61,730 bases of DNA. Origin: Opitutia bacterium UBA4506 (lineage in GTDB: Bacteria; Verrucomicrobiota; Verrucomicrobiia; Opitutales; Puniceicoccaceae). The stretch covers positions 1 to 61,730 of the forward strand of contig DGMY01000021.1 in NCBI GenBank assembly GCA_002388665.1. The letters are read 5' to 3'. The position numbers were made by a program, and so were the translations under genes. Below the pieces are notes generated by a model. The model saw nothing but the letters and a program-made list of their open reading frames with translations. It ran no database searches and had not been told where the DNA came from. Below are positions 45,459 through 55,512 of the stretch, piece by piece; the stretch's first letter is position 1, and each line of letters opens with the position of its first letter.

Positions 45459-46712
45459 TCAGCTTTCAACTCCGATGATCCCAACAAACTCTCGCACCAT
45501 TTCCTCCCGCCGGAAAGGACCATCGGTGACGAGGCGTTTGGCGTTCGCCCCCTTGATCGCCAAATCTTCTTCCGAAGTATTCAAAATCTCCCGGTAAACC
45601 TGCTCCATTCGATCCACATCCCCGTGATCCACCTGCCAACCGATGTCATGATTCCGCAATACATCGCCGATATGTGACCTCATTGGCCCGAGCAGCAAAA
45701 TCGGCTTTCCGAGCGCCAAAGCGGAGTAGAATTTGCAAGGATGAACACAACCCACCATTTCTTCTCCCATCGAAACAAGATGCACGTCTCCCGCCGAAAG
45801 AGAATAGCGGATTTTCTCCAAAGGCTGATAGGGCAAGGAATGCAAATTCGGCGCGTTATGCTCACGGGCGGCTATATCCACCTCGCCCTTCCGCTTACCC
45901 CCACCCACAAACAGGAATTCTCCCCGTGGATCGTCCTTCAACCGCACCGCAGCCTCCAAATAGGTCGAAATCGGATGCGCGATCGAATGATTGCCCGAAT
46001 ACAAGAAAACCCGCTTTCCGGACAGTCCATTTGCTTCCAGAAAGGGGTTCTCCCTCTTCTCCACGGGCTCTAAATATTCATCCATCGGCCACGGCGGCAA
46101 GACGCGAAGCGCCGATCCTGCGCCCCCTACCTGCATCCGGTCTCCTGCCTTCTTTCTCAACCCATCCGCCATGTACCGATCCAGTGCGATCACACTCTTC
46201 GCCTTCTTCAAAATCCCTTTCATGTAGAGATCAAAGATCTTTACCAGAGGATGTTTTTCCGAAAACGCTCCAAGCTTCACCGCCTGATCCGGGTTCATGT
46301 CCATGACCCAAAAATGAATTGGCACCCGGCGAAACAACGAAATCGCCCAAGCCACCACTCCCCCCATGGGCGGAGAGGTGGTTACCAAAATCGCATCCAG
46401 TCGCCGGGAGAAAATCCCCCGCAAGAAACATTGGATGACAAAGGACAGCTGCCCCAACAAACGGAGCGCAATGCTTCGCTTCCCAAAAGAGGACCAGGGC
46501 AACCGCTTGATATGCACCCCATTGATATTCTCATAATCGGGATACTTCTGCCGCGGATCATCGTATCCCCGATCCGCCGCATACACTTTTACGTACCACC
46601 CGTCTTTCACCAAGGCCTCCGCTGTATCGAACATGTACTGCCCCACCGCCGCCGGATCCGGGACGAAGACTTGGGAGATTAGAAGGATGTTCTTGGAAGG
46701 TGATTTAGGCAT
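45459..46712 (-). CDS. WbuB-like family 4 glycosyltransferase
   Basis: 417 residues from the ATG at 46712. The N-terminal LLISQVFVPDPAAVGQYMFD and the TTSPPMGG segment are typical of WbuB (N-acetyl-fucosamine/sugar transferases of O-antigen clusters). The C-terminal half has VFLYSGNHSIAHPISTYLEAA and LVSMGEEMVGCVHPCKFYSALALGKPIL. It should add one sugar to the lipid-linked repeat. It is followed by the wecA-like gene after a gap of 372 bases. Confidence 0.88.
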   Translation of the reverse strand: MPKSPSKNILLISQVFVPDPAAVGQYMFDTAEALVKDGWYVKVYAADRGYDDPRQKYPDYENINGVHIKRLPWSSFGKRSIALRLLGQLSFVIQCFLRGIFSRRLDAILVTTSPPMGGVVAWAISLFRRVPIHFWVMDMNPDQAVKLGAFSEKHPLVKIFDLYMKGILKKAKSVIALDRYMADGLRKKAGDRMQVGGAGSALRVLPPWPMDEYLEPVEKRENPFLEANGLSGKRVFLYSGNHSIAHPISTYLEAAVRLKDDPRGEFLFVGGGKRKGEVDIAAREHNAPNLHSLPYQPLEKIRYSLSAGDVHLVSMGEEMVGCVHPCKFYSALALGKPILLLGPMRSHIGDVLRNHDIGWQVDHGDVDRMEQVYREILNTSEEDLAIKGANAKRLVTDGPFRREEMVREFVGIIGVES

Positions 46713-46771
46713 CAGGCGAGAGAAGGCAGAGATTTTGTAGGCACGATTACAGACGTGTGACAAGAGGGAAG

Positions 46772-46815
46772 AGCGCCGGAGGCCCGGATATGGGATGGAG
46801 CGCGTTCTCGCGCGG
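46772..46815. repeat. Degenerate single copy of the hairpin repeat family
   Basis: The segment GCGCCGGAGGCCCGGATATGG followed by GATGGAGCGCGTTCTCGCGC echoes the units of the tandem array at 59646-60332: a GCGCC-type hairpin, a GGATATGGGA spacer and a GCGCG hairpin. The order is altered. It sits in the gap between the glycosyltransferase gene and the small membrane protein gene. Confidence 0.55.
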
Positions 46816-46974
46816 ATGCAAAGCGGAGAAAGTTTTAGGTGGGAAGGTGGGAAAGTTTGAAAGTTGGAATGTGGCTACCGGTGGCCTCCGAATTCGGTTC
46901 GGGGAGGGCTTTGAAACCTGGAAAGAGGGATAGTCTCTTGCCTCTGCTCTGATATCAATCTTTCTTCATGCAGC

Positions 46975-47250
46975 ATGAGCCAATTGCCACACACATCCAA
47001 GCAACGTCCTCCACTGATCCGTGCCATAAACGCGCCTCTAGGCTTTTATGTACTAGCACTCCTGATAGTCGAAATCTTTCTTGCTTCGATACTCATGTCC
47101 GTCGACTTGCCACCGGAACTCAAGGCCACCGGACTCTATGCCGGTGTCGGGATGTTCGTCCTCGTACTGGTGGTCGTCAGTTTCCTCGTCTGGCAAAAAC
47201 CCGAGAACCTTATCTACGACAAAGAGGCGCACTTGATGGATGAGGAGTGA
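46975..47250 (+). CDS. Small two-helix membrane protein, unknown function
   Basis: 91 residues. Two membrane helices are predicted, about residues 23-43 (GFYVLALLIVEIFLASILM) and 52-73 (TGLYAGVGMFVLVLVVVSFLV), with a charged C-terminal tail. I recognise no family. It is the only plus-strand gene inside the minus-strand polysaccharide cluster. The reading frame uses codons like the flanking GC-rich genes, so it looks real. Confidence 0.6.
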   Translation: MSQLPHTSKQRPPLIRAINAPLGFYVLALLIVEIFLASILMSVDLPPELKATGLYAGVGMFVLVLVVVSFLVWQKPENLIYDKEAHLMDEE

Positions 47251-47441
47251 GACGGATAGGTCGGACCGTAGCCACGGGAGTTATGCAAGAAAACCCGTGA
47301 ATCCAATGCAAAAGGAGAAAGACCGTTGAGCGATTAACCGGCGAGCCAATTCCCGAAACACCAAATTCAATCAAAAACGATAAACAAACGTTTCGATATC
47401 AGGTCCAAATTGCTCTTCAACAAATTTAGGGGAGCATCCGT

Positions 47442-48038
47442 CTAATGCTTACGATAGGCTTCATCTGTGGAGACATTATACCGCGGTAACTTTGCCTGTA
47501 TCCCTATCTTGTCACAAATAATTCGAAAGTATTCCTCCATACTCTCCTGTCGTCCGACAAAATCCAGAACCTTGTATCCCTTAGCATCGAAAATGTAATC
47601 TCGCTGAAAAGCGGGCTTATCCACATTAGCATACTGCCATTCGCAAAATTCTTCAAATCCAACAAATCCTTGAAGAAACTTATACTGCCAATGGCGTGGA
47701 TTCCTACGCGCGTATTCATAATTAGAATAAACCCACGCCCAAGGACTACGAAAAAATGCAAACGAAAAGTATTAATCAATTACTTGCGGGCCCATTGTTT
47801 CCCGCAATTTCGGACCACGAATATGATCATCATACGGATGAGGCATAAAAGCAATACGGCCGCGACTGTATTGCTTGAACTTTGTAAAGATTTTCAACTG
47901 ATAACGATAAGGAACTACATTATTCAGAGCTCTTTGCCAAGAGGTAGCAGCATAGGGCATTAGAGCATTTGCGATGCTCTGTCCGCCCACCTTAGGAACA
48001 TGCACAAAAATAAAGTTAAATTTCTCCGAAATGATCAT
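47442..48038 (-). pseudogene. Sulfotransferase (family 2 type) pseudogene with one in-frame stop
   Basis: A single frame of about 198 codons reads from MIISEKFNFIFVHVPKVGGQ to STDEAYRKH and is broken only by TAA at 47772-47774. The first part has the PAPS-binding signature FIFVHVPKVGGQS. Directly after the stop the frame goes on as YFSFAFFRSPWAWVYSNY, the expected second motif (usually FAFVRNPWDR). So a point change in one codon (or readthrough) separates the parts. It would have transferred sulfate to a polysaccharide. A sequencing error is the simplest alternative. Base composition is AT-rich like its upstream neighbours. Confidence 0.85.
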
Positions 48039-48053
48039 AAGATACTTAAAAAG

Positions 48054-49193
48054 TTAAACGCTCTCTTCCGCCAAACCAAGTAGCTTCGAACGAAACCTCT
48101 CAAAACTTAAATAATCACAGGCCCACTCTCGAGCCGAATCACCCTTCTTACGAATTTCTGAATCAGGGGCATCCGCAAAAGACGAAATGGCCGAAACAAA
48201 TTCCGCCTCTTCATCCGTACCGAGACACCATCCAAAATCCGAGCCTTTCGGAAAACTGAATTGCAAATCATTTCCCATAGACAGGATTACCGGCAATCCC
48301 GCGGTCATTGATTCTGCTGCTGTGTGATTGAAGTTTTCACGAAAAGACAGCGAAACGTATCCATCAGAACCAAGCAAAACCTCCAACCGCTCTTCCCCAA
48401 AGACAGGACCTAGAACATGAACCTGTTTCCCATCCAACGCGCCCGCCGCTTGCTTTAACTGTTCCTCGGAAACATCATATTCAATTCCCGCTAAAACCAA
48501 ATGAACTGTTTCCTGAGGATTGGCCGATTTGAAAGCTTCAATAGTTTCCAAAGGTCTCTTCATCGAATGATAACGCCCAAAGAATAACAGAATTCGGGAA
48601 TCGCGATCAATCCCCAACCGTGAGCGAAGAGATTCTCGAAATTCCTCCCGCCGAGAAACATCAAGCGGTTCAACGGGCCAATGGACAACCCTCAGGTTGT
48701 CTCCCTGATAGAGCCCGGCCATCTTATCACGCTCCCGTTCTGTCGCAAGAATTACAAAACGCGCATCATCAAAATACTTTTTTCCTATCAGTTTGTACCA
48801 AATCTCCTTTTGCAGTCGGCCATACGAAAACACCCAAGGATCCATACTCCCGTGAGGAACAGCCCAGTAAGGAATATTTTGTTTCTGGGCGATCTCTCTA
48901 CAAAGGATATTTTGACCACGAAAGATCATGTGGCAGGAAATTAGAGACGCATCAGAAAGAAGATTAACCAATTTCATTTTTGCTGCGCCGCAAAACCAAT
49001 GCTGCTGTTTCGTAAAAACGTACTCTGTATTCGATCCTCGATCTCCGACACTTTCCCGTCCCTTGACGGTCGGAGAAACAACGACCCCCCCAACAGCCTC
49101 TCTAAATAGATTAACCGTTTTATACGGTCCACCAAGGTCAGAAAATGAATCCGGCAACAGGAAGCGAACACTCCTCAAACAATCAACTCCCAT
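48054..49193 (-). CDS. Family 4 glycosyltransferase
   Basis: 379 residues. The N-terminal part has FSDLGGPYKTVNLFREA (glycine loop) and YWAVPHGSMDPWVFSY. The C-terminal domain has ILLFFGRYHSMKRPLETIEAF and a GT4 donor site with SFRENFNHTAAESMTAGLPVIL. It should be a retaining sugar transferase of the repeat unit. It overlaps the preceding GT2 gene by 11 bases and ends 15 bases before the sulfotransferase pseudogene. Confidence 0.9.
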   Translation of the reverse strand: MGVDCLRSVRFLLPDSFSDLGGPYKTVNLFREAVGGVVVSPTVKGRESVGDRGSNTEYVFTKQQHWFCGAAKMKLVNLLSDASLISCHMIFRGQNILCREIAQKQNIPYWAVPHGSMDPWVFSYGRLQKEIWYKLIGKKYFDDARFVILATERERDKMAGLYQGDNLRVVHWPVEPLDVSRREEFRESLRSRLGIDRDSRILLFFGRYHSMKRPLETIEAFKSANPQETVHLVLAGIEYDVSEEQLKQAAGALDGKQVHVLGPVFGEERLEVLLGSDGYVSLSFRENFNHTAAESMTAGLPVILSMGNDLQFSFPKGSDFGWCLGTDEEAEFVSAISSFADAPDSEIRKKGDSAREWACDYLSFERFRSKLLGLAEESV

Positions 49194-50043
49194 GTTTGCC
49201 TTTTGCCTGAACCAAATCCCCCAACCTCTTACCCCGATATTTAACAGTCATAAAAAGCGATCTAATATAAGAAAAGTTTAATATCCTAAATACTTTAACC
49301 AAAAGCAATCCAACCCTTCTTTTTAAATTTGAAACGCTCGGATAATACATATTTTTATAGAGTTCATTTTCACGTAACATCCGATCTGGGACTGAACCAT
49401 AGGCAGAATTTAACGAACCTGATGTTTTCGCATCCACGTGAAGTCGGAGCGCCCACAAATAGACAGGTATTCTGATATAGGAATACCCGGAAGAAGCCAT
49501 TCTCCACCAATACTCTGTGTCCATACAATAATGAAAATCTGTTCGGATCGGACCTATTTTATCATAGACCTCGCGTTTAAAAATCGTACTGGGACCAAAA
49601 ACATTCAAAACACCAAACTTTAAAAATTCATTTTCAAATCGGCCTGATTCACAACATTTACTGATACGGGTTTCTGAATCTACATAAACCATGTTTGCTG
49701 CATACCATTCCGACTTCTTTTCTTTAATAAACCGCAAACAAAAAGCCATTGCCCCCGCACAAAATACATCGTCAGAATTCAGCCAGGTAAAATATTCTCC
49801 ACGAGCATGAGAAAAGCCTTTATTCAACGCATCACTTTGCCCGCGATCAGGCTCTGATATAACAGCAGAAAACAAATCCTCATTTTCACGAACTATCTCC
49901 ATAGTCTGGTCAGTGCTAGCACCATCAACAAATATATATTCTATTTCGTCATGTCTTTCCCGACGAAGACTATATATACATTCGTGCAAATACTTCTCAC
50001 TATTATAACTGGGAACAACAACAGAAAGTAATGGCCGATTCAT
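49183..50043 (-). CDS. Family 2 (GT-A) glycosyltransferase
   Basis: 286 residues. The N-terminal SVVVPSYNSEKYLHECIYSL, the EYIFVDGASTDQTMEIV loop, the GQSDALNKGFSHARGEYFTW segment and the DxD-like SDDVF motif are typical of GT2 (WcaA/WbbD-like). It is an inverting transferase that uses a metal-bound NDP sugar. It is three bases downstream of the sulfotransferase gene, so the genes form an operon. Confidence 0.93.
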   Translation of the reverse strand: MNRPLLSVVVPSYNSEKYLHECIYSLRRERHDEIEYIFVDGASTDQTMEIVRENEDLFSAVISEPDRGQSDALNKGFSHARGEYFTWLNSDDVFCAGAMAFCLRFIKEKKSEWYAANMVYVDSETRISKCCESGRFENEFLKFGVLNVFGPSTIFKREVYDKIGPIRTDFHYCMDTEYWWRMASSGYSYIRIPVYLWALRLHVDAKTSGSLNSAYGSVPDRMLRENELYKNMYYPSVSNLKRRVGLLLVKVFRILNFSYIRSLFMTVKYRGKRLGDLVQAKGKHGS

Positions 50044-50046
50044 ATC

Positions 50047-50751
50047 TTATACAAAATGCGGATCAAGAGAACCATACAAACAGTTAGCCTCATTCAAAAG
50101 ATCCTTACATTCGGCTTCTATAATTTTTTTAATTTTCTCGGCTTTTTCCCTCTTTTTATCATTAGGAATAGAAAGCTTTTCAGGATCACTGCCACCATGA
50201 ACTCGATTCCATTCTACAATCTTCTTCACGGACCAATCCCGCTCTGAACCGGACCCTTTTGGAACAGAAAAATCAGTCCCAAATCGAGAATTCAAAACCT
50301 CGACAGCTGAACCAATACCACAACCAAGAATCTTGTCGAAAGAAATAACAACCAAGCGATCGGAGTATTTTAAAACTGGCTTATAAAACGAAATATAATC
50401 CAACAACAAAGCTTTTGGATCCCCTCCCTTTTGCATAACCATCAATGAAGACACACAATCAAGAGGACGTCGTACAATCACCATACATGGTATATTTCTT
50501 TTAATCGCATATTTAACATGTGCAATGACATGCAGATGATGCCCGACCTTAACACTGCGTTTTTGCGCATAAGAATACACATAAACACTGCTTGTATTCG
50601 CACTTCTCGGAAAACCTTCAATAACAACTTCAGTTCCCTCACGCGCTCGTAATCTTTTAACATTTTTCCGCCACCCTAATACAAAAAAATACAAGAATGG
50701 ACTACTACGAACAACACGACGAATTTTAGCGAACACAATATTTAATAACAT
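50047..50751 (-). CDS. Sulfotransferase domain protein
   Basis: 234 residues. The N-terminal P-loop-like VIEGFPRSANTSSVYVY matches the PAPS 5'-phosphosulfate loop, and CMVIVRRPLDCVSSLM matches the 3'-phosphate motif. These enzymes move sulfate from PAPS onto an acceptor, here probably a sugar of the glycan. It is the second of three sulfotransferase genes in the cluster, counting the pseudogene. Confidence 0.85.
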   Translation of the reverse strand: MLLNIVFAKIRRVVRSSPFLYFFVLGWRKNVKRLRAREGTEVVIEGFPRSANTSSVYVYSYAQKRSVKVGHHLHVIAHVKYAIKRNIPCMVIVRRPLDCVSSLMVMQKGGDPKALLLDYISFYKPVLKYSDRLVVISFDKILGCGIGSAVEVLNSRFGTDFSVPKGSGSERDWSVKKIVEWNRVHGGSDPEKLSIPNDKKREKAEKIKKIIEAECKDLLNEANCLYGSLDPHFV

Positions 50752-50760
50752 ATCAAACCC

Positions 50761-52083
50761 TCAAAACTTTCTTTTCGACATTCTAAATCCTCCAACATAT
50801 AAAAAAGGACTAAATTCATTACACCTCATTAAATAGATCGCTAAAAACAATCCGATCGTCAACCTGTGCTGCACACCAAACGGGGAAAATAAATAGGCCC
50901 AAAAAAATGATGCAAAAAGGTAGATTAAAACCGGAGCTAATCGATCATCTTTCTGAATCAATAATATAAGGTCTTTCAACATCCAATATCCAATCACGAG
51001 CAACGAAAAGGCTGCTAATATTCCGTTTTCCATCCATGATTGAAACAATATCGAATGGCCGGGACTGGAAATAATTCCTGCTGTTGACAAACTAGACAAA
51101 TCTTTAGCGCTAGTTCCTACGTAAGCTACCGCATCATAGTAGTAGTCGCCCAGCAACCAGGCATTCCAAGAACCGTATCCAAATATCGGATTGTCCATTA
51201 TCGCTAAAATCGCACCAAAAACACGTGTTCGACCTCCAACAATGATCCCGAGTATACTATCTCCAAAAACCGTATCAGTTTGATCGATTAGCTTATTTCG
51301 CTGATATTCACCAAGCCATCCCTCACTGGCAAGCATTATATAGGCTTCATATATCAACCAACACGCTGATACACCTAGTATCACAAACATCATCAACTTC
51401 TTCAAACTAACTCGACCTAATCGATTCACTCCCCTCTGATTCCACCATATTAAAGCTACAATCAGAGCATTAAACATCATTAGCGCAATATTACTTCTCG
51501 GAGCTCCAAACACTCCCAAAAGAACCCCGCATACCACAAAAAAGAACACTGACACCCATCGACTTTTCCCATACAACAAAGCCGCCAAGGCAACACATAT
51601 TGAGATTACTATCGGAGCTATTCCATACGCAACAGAATCATAGCCACCCGAAGTAATACGTTCAACTGTCCAGGCTTGTGGAAAGAAATAATTTTGAAAC
51701 GAAGCTAAAATCATACCGACAAAATAGAGAAGAACAGCCCTAGACTCTTTAAACAACACTCCTATAAAAAAGAACATCCAAAGCATACACCAAATGGGCT
51801 TTGCCAAAGCCTTAAGAAAGCGACTAAAATCAAGACCATTCACTAAGTCCGATAACAATATACTAAATGCCCATATGATCAACACGGCAAAAACCGGAAC
51901 TAAAGCACTCCAAAACCTTTTCAAAGGGACCCCTTGGAGAACCAAAGGCAAAAGCAAAAAAGCTAATAATTCACTAACAGGAATTCGCGCAAACAATACT
52001 AAATCATATCGGGAAGTCGCCCCTACGAAAAAAAGTAACACAAACAGCCACATATGCCGACTTCGAATTTTGTCTCTATCCAT
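50761..52083 (-). CDS. Wzy-like O-antigen/exopolysaccharide polymerase
   Basis: 440 residues with about ten to twelve membrane helices. A large loop near the C-terminal third contains GGRTRVFGAILAIMDNPIFGYG and SSPGHSILFQSWMENG, a pattern seen in the Wzy_C/O-antigen ligase family. It probably joins the flipped repeat units on the periplasmic side. ATG at 52083 overlaps the preceding glycosyltransferase by eight bases. Confidence 0.8.
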   Translation of the reverse strand: MDRDKIRSRHMWLFVLLFFVGATSRYDLVLFARIPVSELLAFLLLPLVLQGVPLKRFWSALVPVFAVLIIWAFSILLSDLVNGLDFSRFLKALAKPIWCMLWMFFFIGVLFKESRAVLLYFVGMILASFQNYFFPQAWTVERITSGGYDSVAYGIAPIVISICVALAALLYGKSRWVSVFFFVVCGVLLGVFGAPRSNIALMMFNALIVALIWWNQRGVNRLGRVSLKKLMMFVILGVSACWLIYEAYIMLASEGWLGEYQRNKLIDQTDTVFGDSILGIIVGGRTRVFGAILAIMDNPIFGYGSWNAWLLGDYYYDAVAYVGTSAKDLSSLSTAGIISSPGHSILFQSWMENGILAAFSLLVIGYWMLKDLILLIQKDDRLAPVLIYLFASFFWAYLFSPFGVQHRLTIGLFLAIYLMRCNEFSPFLYVGGFRMSKRKF

Positions 52084-53320
52084 TTTTAAATAAAATTTTC
52101 TTGTATAGGCCCATATATGACAAGGCACATAGACTTGTTGAAAAATCAACACTTCTTGACACACATTTTTCTCGAATCATCGAACCTGCTACAGTTGAAC
52201 GTTTAATCAGGTCTAACCCTTTCTTCACGACGGCTGAATAGTCTCCAGACTCAACAACCTCTCCTATATCTTTCGAATTAACTATTTCCTCAGATCCGGA
52301 ACCACCAAATACGACAACGGGCGTTCCCGAGGCTAAACTTTCAACGATCGTTTTCCCGAAAGCCTCCTGAGGCGAGGGAGCTAAAAATACATCCGCTGCT
52401 GCATAAACAAGATTCAGGTGATTACGACTATTAATATAGCCAAGATCGATAACATCACCAGCCTCCTTACACCCATCACCTAAAGCTCCGAATCGAACGA
52501 CATCAAAGTTTTCTGCACTATTATTTCGCACTAAAGAAATTGCATTTAGCAATTCTCCGTATCCTTTCAAAATTGAATGAACACGACTAGCACCCAACAA
52601 TAAAATTGGTTTACCAATAGGCAACCCTAACGTTTTCCTAGCCTCGATTCTATCGATTGGCTGAAAGTGTTCCGTATCAACACCATTCCAGATCATGTCG
52701 ACTTTCACACCTTTTAAGGCGGAAGCACTCTGAGAACATTTTTGCAACCATGGACTTATTGCAACCGGATAAAAAGCATCAATTTCAGAGTAATGCAAAA
52801 ATTTTCGTCTCCAATACTTTCGACTTATATCGTTTTCGTTACTTGATGAAAGAATCGGGCAACTGCCACATTTATCCAGATATCGACAACAATCCCAAGA
52901 ATAATGACATCCCCCAGTGAATGGCCACATATCCCGAAAAGTCCATACAATCGGGACTCCAGCATTCTTCAATGATCTAATGTCTACGTAGCCCGTATTG
53001 ATATAATGCAGATGGAGAATATCGGCATTTGTTCTCCGCAAAAACCCCTTTAGACTTACACCTGAAACACCAGAAGAATAGTTTCGAACCGGTTTGATGT
53101 TTCTCATTTTCAAAGGTAGGCGATCCAGTCGGGACAAAATCTTAAGCCACAATTCGGATACTCCATCAAATCTGAATTCCTTCACAGCATTCCCATACGG
53201 TATTCTCGACCCATATAGCTCGGAATCAACGCCTTCAGAAAGCAATGCACGATGCAACCAGCGGGCTCCTTGTCCCGCACCACTCTCAAGATTACCCGCA
53301 GCTAATTGGACTATTTTCAT
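52076..53320 (-). CDS. Family 4 glycosyltransferase (WcaC-like)
   Basis: 414 residues. The N-terminus KIVQLAAGNLESGAGQGARW has the glycine loop, and FRDMWPFTGGCHYSWDC followed by a cysteine-rich CCRYLDKCGSCP is typical of WcaC-like transferases. The C-terminal domain has ILLLGASRVHSILKGYGEL and the donor site SPQEAFGKTIVESLASGTPV. It is the last intact gene before the IS630 remnant and begins an overlapping set running to the pseudogene. Confidence 0.9.
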   Translation of the reverse strand: MKIVQLAAGNLESGAGQGARWLHRALLSEGVDSELYGSRIPYGNAVKEFRFDGVSELWLKILSRLDRLPLKMRNIKPVRNYSSGVSGVSLKGFLRRTNADILHLHYINTGYVDIRSLKNAGVPIVWTFRDMWPFTGGCHYSWDCCRYLDKCGSCPILSSSNENDISRKYWRRKFLHYSEIDAFYPVAISPWLQKCSQSASALKGVKVDMIWNGVDTEHFQPIDRIEARKTLGLPIGKPILLLGASRVHSILKGYGELLNAISLVRNNSAENFDVVRFGALGDGCKEAGDVIDLGYINSRNHLNLVYAAADVFLAPSPQEAFGKTIVESLASGTPVVVFGGSGSEEIVNSKDIGEVVESGDYSAVVKKGLDLIKRSTVAGSMIREKCVSRSVDFSTSLCALSYMGLYKKILFKNG

Positions 53321-53326
53321 AAATTT

Positions 53327-54262
53327 TTATTCATCTTTATCCGTAGGTCGTTCGTTCTTAGTGACGGTCTGTTTGAGGTAGTTGTTCAGGTATTGCTTCG
53401 CGCTTCGCTTGAGCGTCCTCCCGTTGGTCGTCGAAACGTCCGGGTTGAGTTCTGGACTGTAGGAGGGCAGGAAGATCAGTTGTTGATGTCGCCTTCGGCT
53501 CGGTACGATTCGGTGGCGATTTTCTTCGAGCAATTGCTTGACTGGTTTACTGTGGTGGACGCGGAGATTGTCGACGACCATGTAAATATTTTTTTTGCGA
53601 AACTTGATCATCTGCCTCAGAAACTTCAGGAAAATGTCCGAGTAGATTAATTTCCGCAGAGGCATCCGCTGCATCCTGCCCTGCCTGTTTACGGCATTGA
53701 TAAAGCTCGAATGATAGCGTTTTACACTTTGGCGCACTGCGGGCATCTTCCCTTTGGGCGAGACGACTCCTCGATAGTGACATTCCGGTTTGAATGCCGT
53801 ATCGTCGGCAAACCTGATCACTGCCTTCTCCTTTTTCGTTTGTTTCTCGTGGGCGAGATACCGCTCCCGTTGCCACTCGCGCACCTTCCCGGAAGACTAC
53901 TCATAGGCCTTTTTACGGGTTGTTGCGGGGTGAAATCCCAGCGCACATGCACGCTACTCATCGCAGTCAGTTCGTAGCCCACTCCAAAGCACAGCTCAAT
54001 CAAGTCCCTCACTGTCTCACGGCTCCAACGAGCAAACTGGAGCTTCAAAGGGTCGGACGTAAACTTGCGCTTGGCACCATATCTCCTTCCGCTCCTTCTC
54101 TTCCATAAGGCTTGCCAGCCTTCGGTCTGGCACCCTTTCCACCATTCGTTCACGATAGAAGGATTTACCCCAAGCTTTCTCGACACCAGCACCTGTGTAT
54201 TTCCCGATTTCAAACCTCGAATCGCTTGGCGTCACTGTTCCTATCGTAGGTCCAGGTTCTCC
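53327..54262 (-). pseudogene. IS630 family transposase remnant
   Basis: Two frames carry parts of one transposase. Upstream (53818-54213) there is SGNTQVLVSRKLGVNPSIV and a helix-turn-helix ending in WDFTPQQPVKR. Downstream (53327-53884) there is AVIRFADDTAFKP (first catalytic Asp), YMVVDNLRVHHSKPV (second Asp) and LPSYSPELNPD (DDE triad). A frameshift near 53880 separates them, and stops TAG and TGA break the N-terminal part near 54230-54245. The element is dead. Terminal inverted repeats are not clear to me. It interrupts the polysaccharide operon. Confidence 0.85.
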
Positions 54263-54352
54263 TAACCACTTTTTTTACCGCCTTTTGAATAGCAATATTA
54301 CGGAAGCAAATAATTACCATACAAAAAACACCAGATACAGGATTCCAAGACT

Positions 54353-55501
54353 TCAAGAACCTACAAGATCTTCAAAAATAGAATATATACGTGCCAATCG
54401 ATCGTTTTTTAACATTTCGTCACTTTTTGAAAAATCCCAACCATTCGAAGGATTTAACAAAGCCAACTGTATATATTCTGCCATACTCACATAATCAAAT
54501 TCCCGCACTAGATAACCATTTTCGCCATCAAAAACAACTTCCGGTATTCCACTATGAATTGTAGAAACCACAGGGATATTCATTTTTAGCGCTTCAAGAA
54601 TTGCGACCGGAAGCCCTTCTTGATCTCCGTTCGAAGCTGTAACACTATGCTGCACAAAAACTGAGCTCGAAGCAATAACCTCAAGAACCTCTTCATGCTG
54701 AAGAGCACCTAATAATTTCACATTTTGACCAATACCCAACTCCAGCACTCTTTGCTTCACTTGCTTAAACAGAGGACCATCCCCTACATAATTTAACACT
54801 ACATCAGGATCCATTTTACAAACTATCGAAAACGCTTCGAGAAGTGTCAGGGGAGATTTTTTTTCAACCATTCGGCCAACTGCGGCAACTTGTCTAACGC
54901 CACGGCCTGTCTCCCCTCTATTTTTAGGTTTTGTGTATTTTGGAAAACATGGAATTACATAAAAGTTTTTGGCAATTCCGCAACTTATTTTTAGTCGTCT
55001 AGCTAAATGATTCGAAGGAACGATTATTTCGCTTTTCGGAAATTTAAACAATTTTTTAATTTGAGCAACATAAAAGCCGGAAGCCAATGCCGCGGAAGCA
55101 TCGGCTCCATGAAAATGAACGACAAGAGGCACATCCAAAGCTTCCGCAACATTCAATACCTTGACACCAAAGGTTCCGAATTCAGCGTAAATCAAATCGG
55201 GCTTTGAATTTATAATTTTTCTTTTGCAAACAATTGAATCCACATAGAGTCGATACCTTTCGACAAACCTATATTTTGACGGCAAAAACTTTTCAACACC
55301 CCCCAACAACCTCCCCAACAACCTTCCTAAAAGAGGGACCTTTATTAATTCAATTTTTAAGTCAACACCTCCAACTTCCAGTACGTTTTTTTTAAACGTA
55401 TAGATCGTTAAATTTGTCATACCCGAAAGACCATTTGCCAAATCTCGGACAAAAGTTTCACTTATAGGATAGAACGAAGGACAAACGTATGCAATTTTCA
55501 T
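54353..55501 (-). CDS. Family 4 glycosyltransferase (WcaL-like)
   Basis: 382 residues. IAYVCPSFYPISETFVRDL at the N-terminus, VVHFHGADAS (acceptor side) and the C-terminal QHSVTASNGDQEGLPVAILE with IPVVSTIHSGIPEVV are typical of colanic-acid WcaL-like transferases. It should add a sugar to the repeat unit. Its coding sequence is AT-rich. It lies 90 bases from the IS630 remnant. Confidence 0.92.
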   Translation of the reverse strand: MKIAYVCPSFYPISETFVRDLANGLSGMTNLTIYTFKKNVLEVGGVDLKIELIKVPLLGRLLGRLLGGVEKFLPSKYRFVERYRLYVDSIVCKRKIINSKPDLIYAEFGTFGVKVLNVAEALDVPLVVHFHGADASAALASGFYVAQIKKLFKFPKSEIIVPSNHLARRLKISCGIAKNFYVIPCFPKYTKPKNRGETGRGVRQVAAVGRMVEKKSPLTLLEAFSIVCKMDPDVVLNYVGDGPLFKQVKQRVLELGIGQNVKLLGALQHEEVLEVIASSSVFVQHSVTASNGDQEGLPVAILEALKMNIPVVSTIHSGIPEVVFDGENGYLVREFDYVSMAEYIQLALLNPSNGWDFSKSDEMLKNDRLARIYSIFEDLVGS

Positions 55502-55512
55502 GTTTAGATATA

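Noticed and set aside
44887..45597. 236-codon frame on the plus strand between two polysaccharide genes
   Set aside because: It overlaps two real minus-strand genes at both ends and shows no family features.
53327..54262. Active insertion sequence
   Set aside because: The transposase is broken by a frameshift and stops, and no matching terminal inverted repeats are visible.
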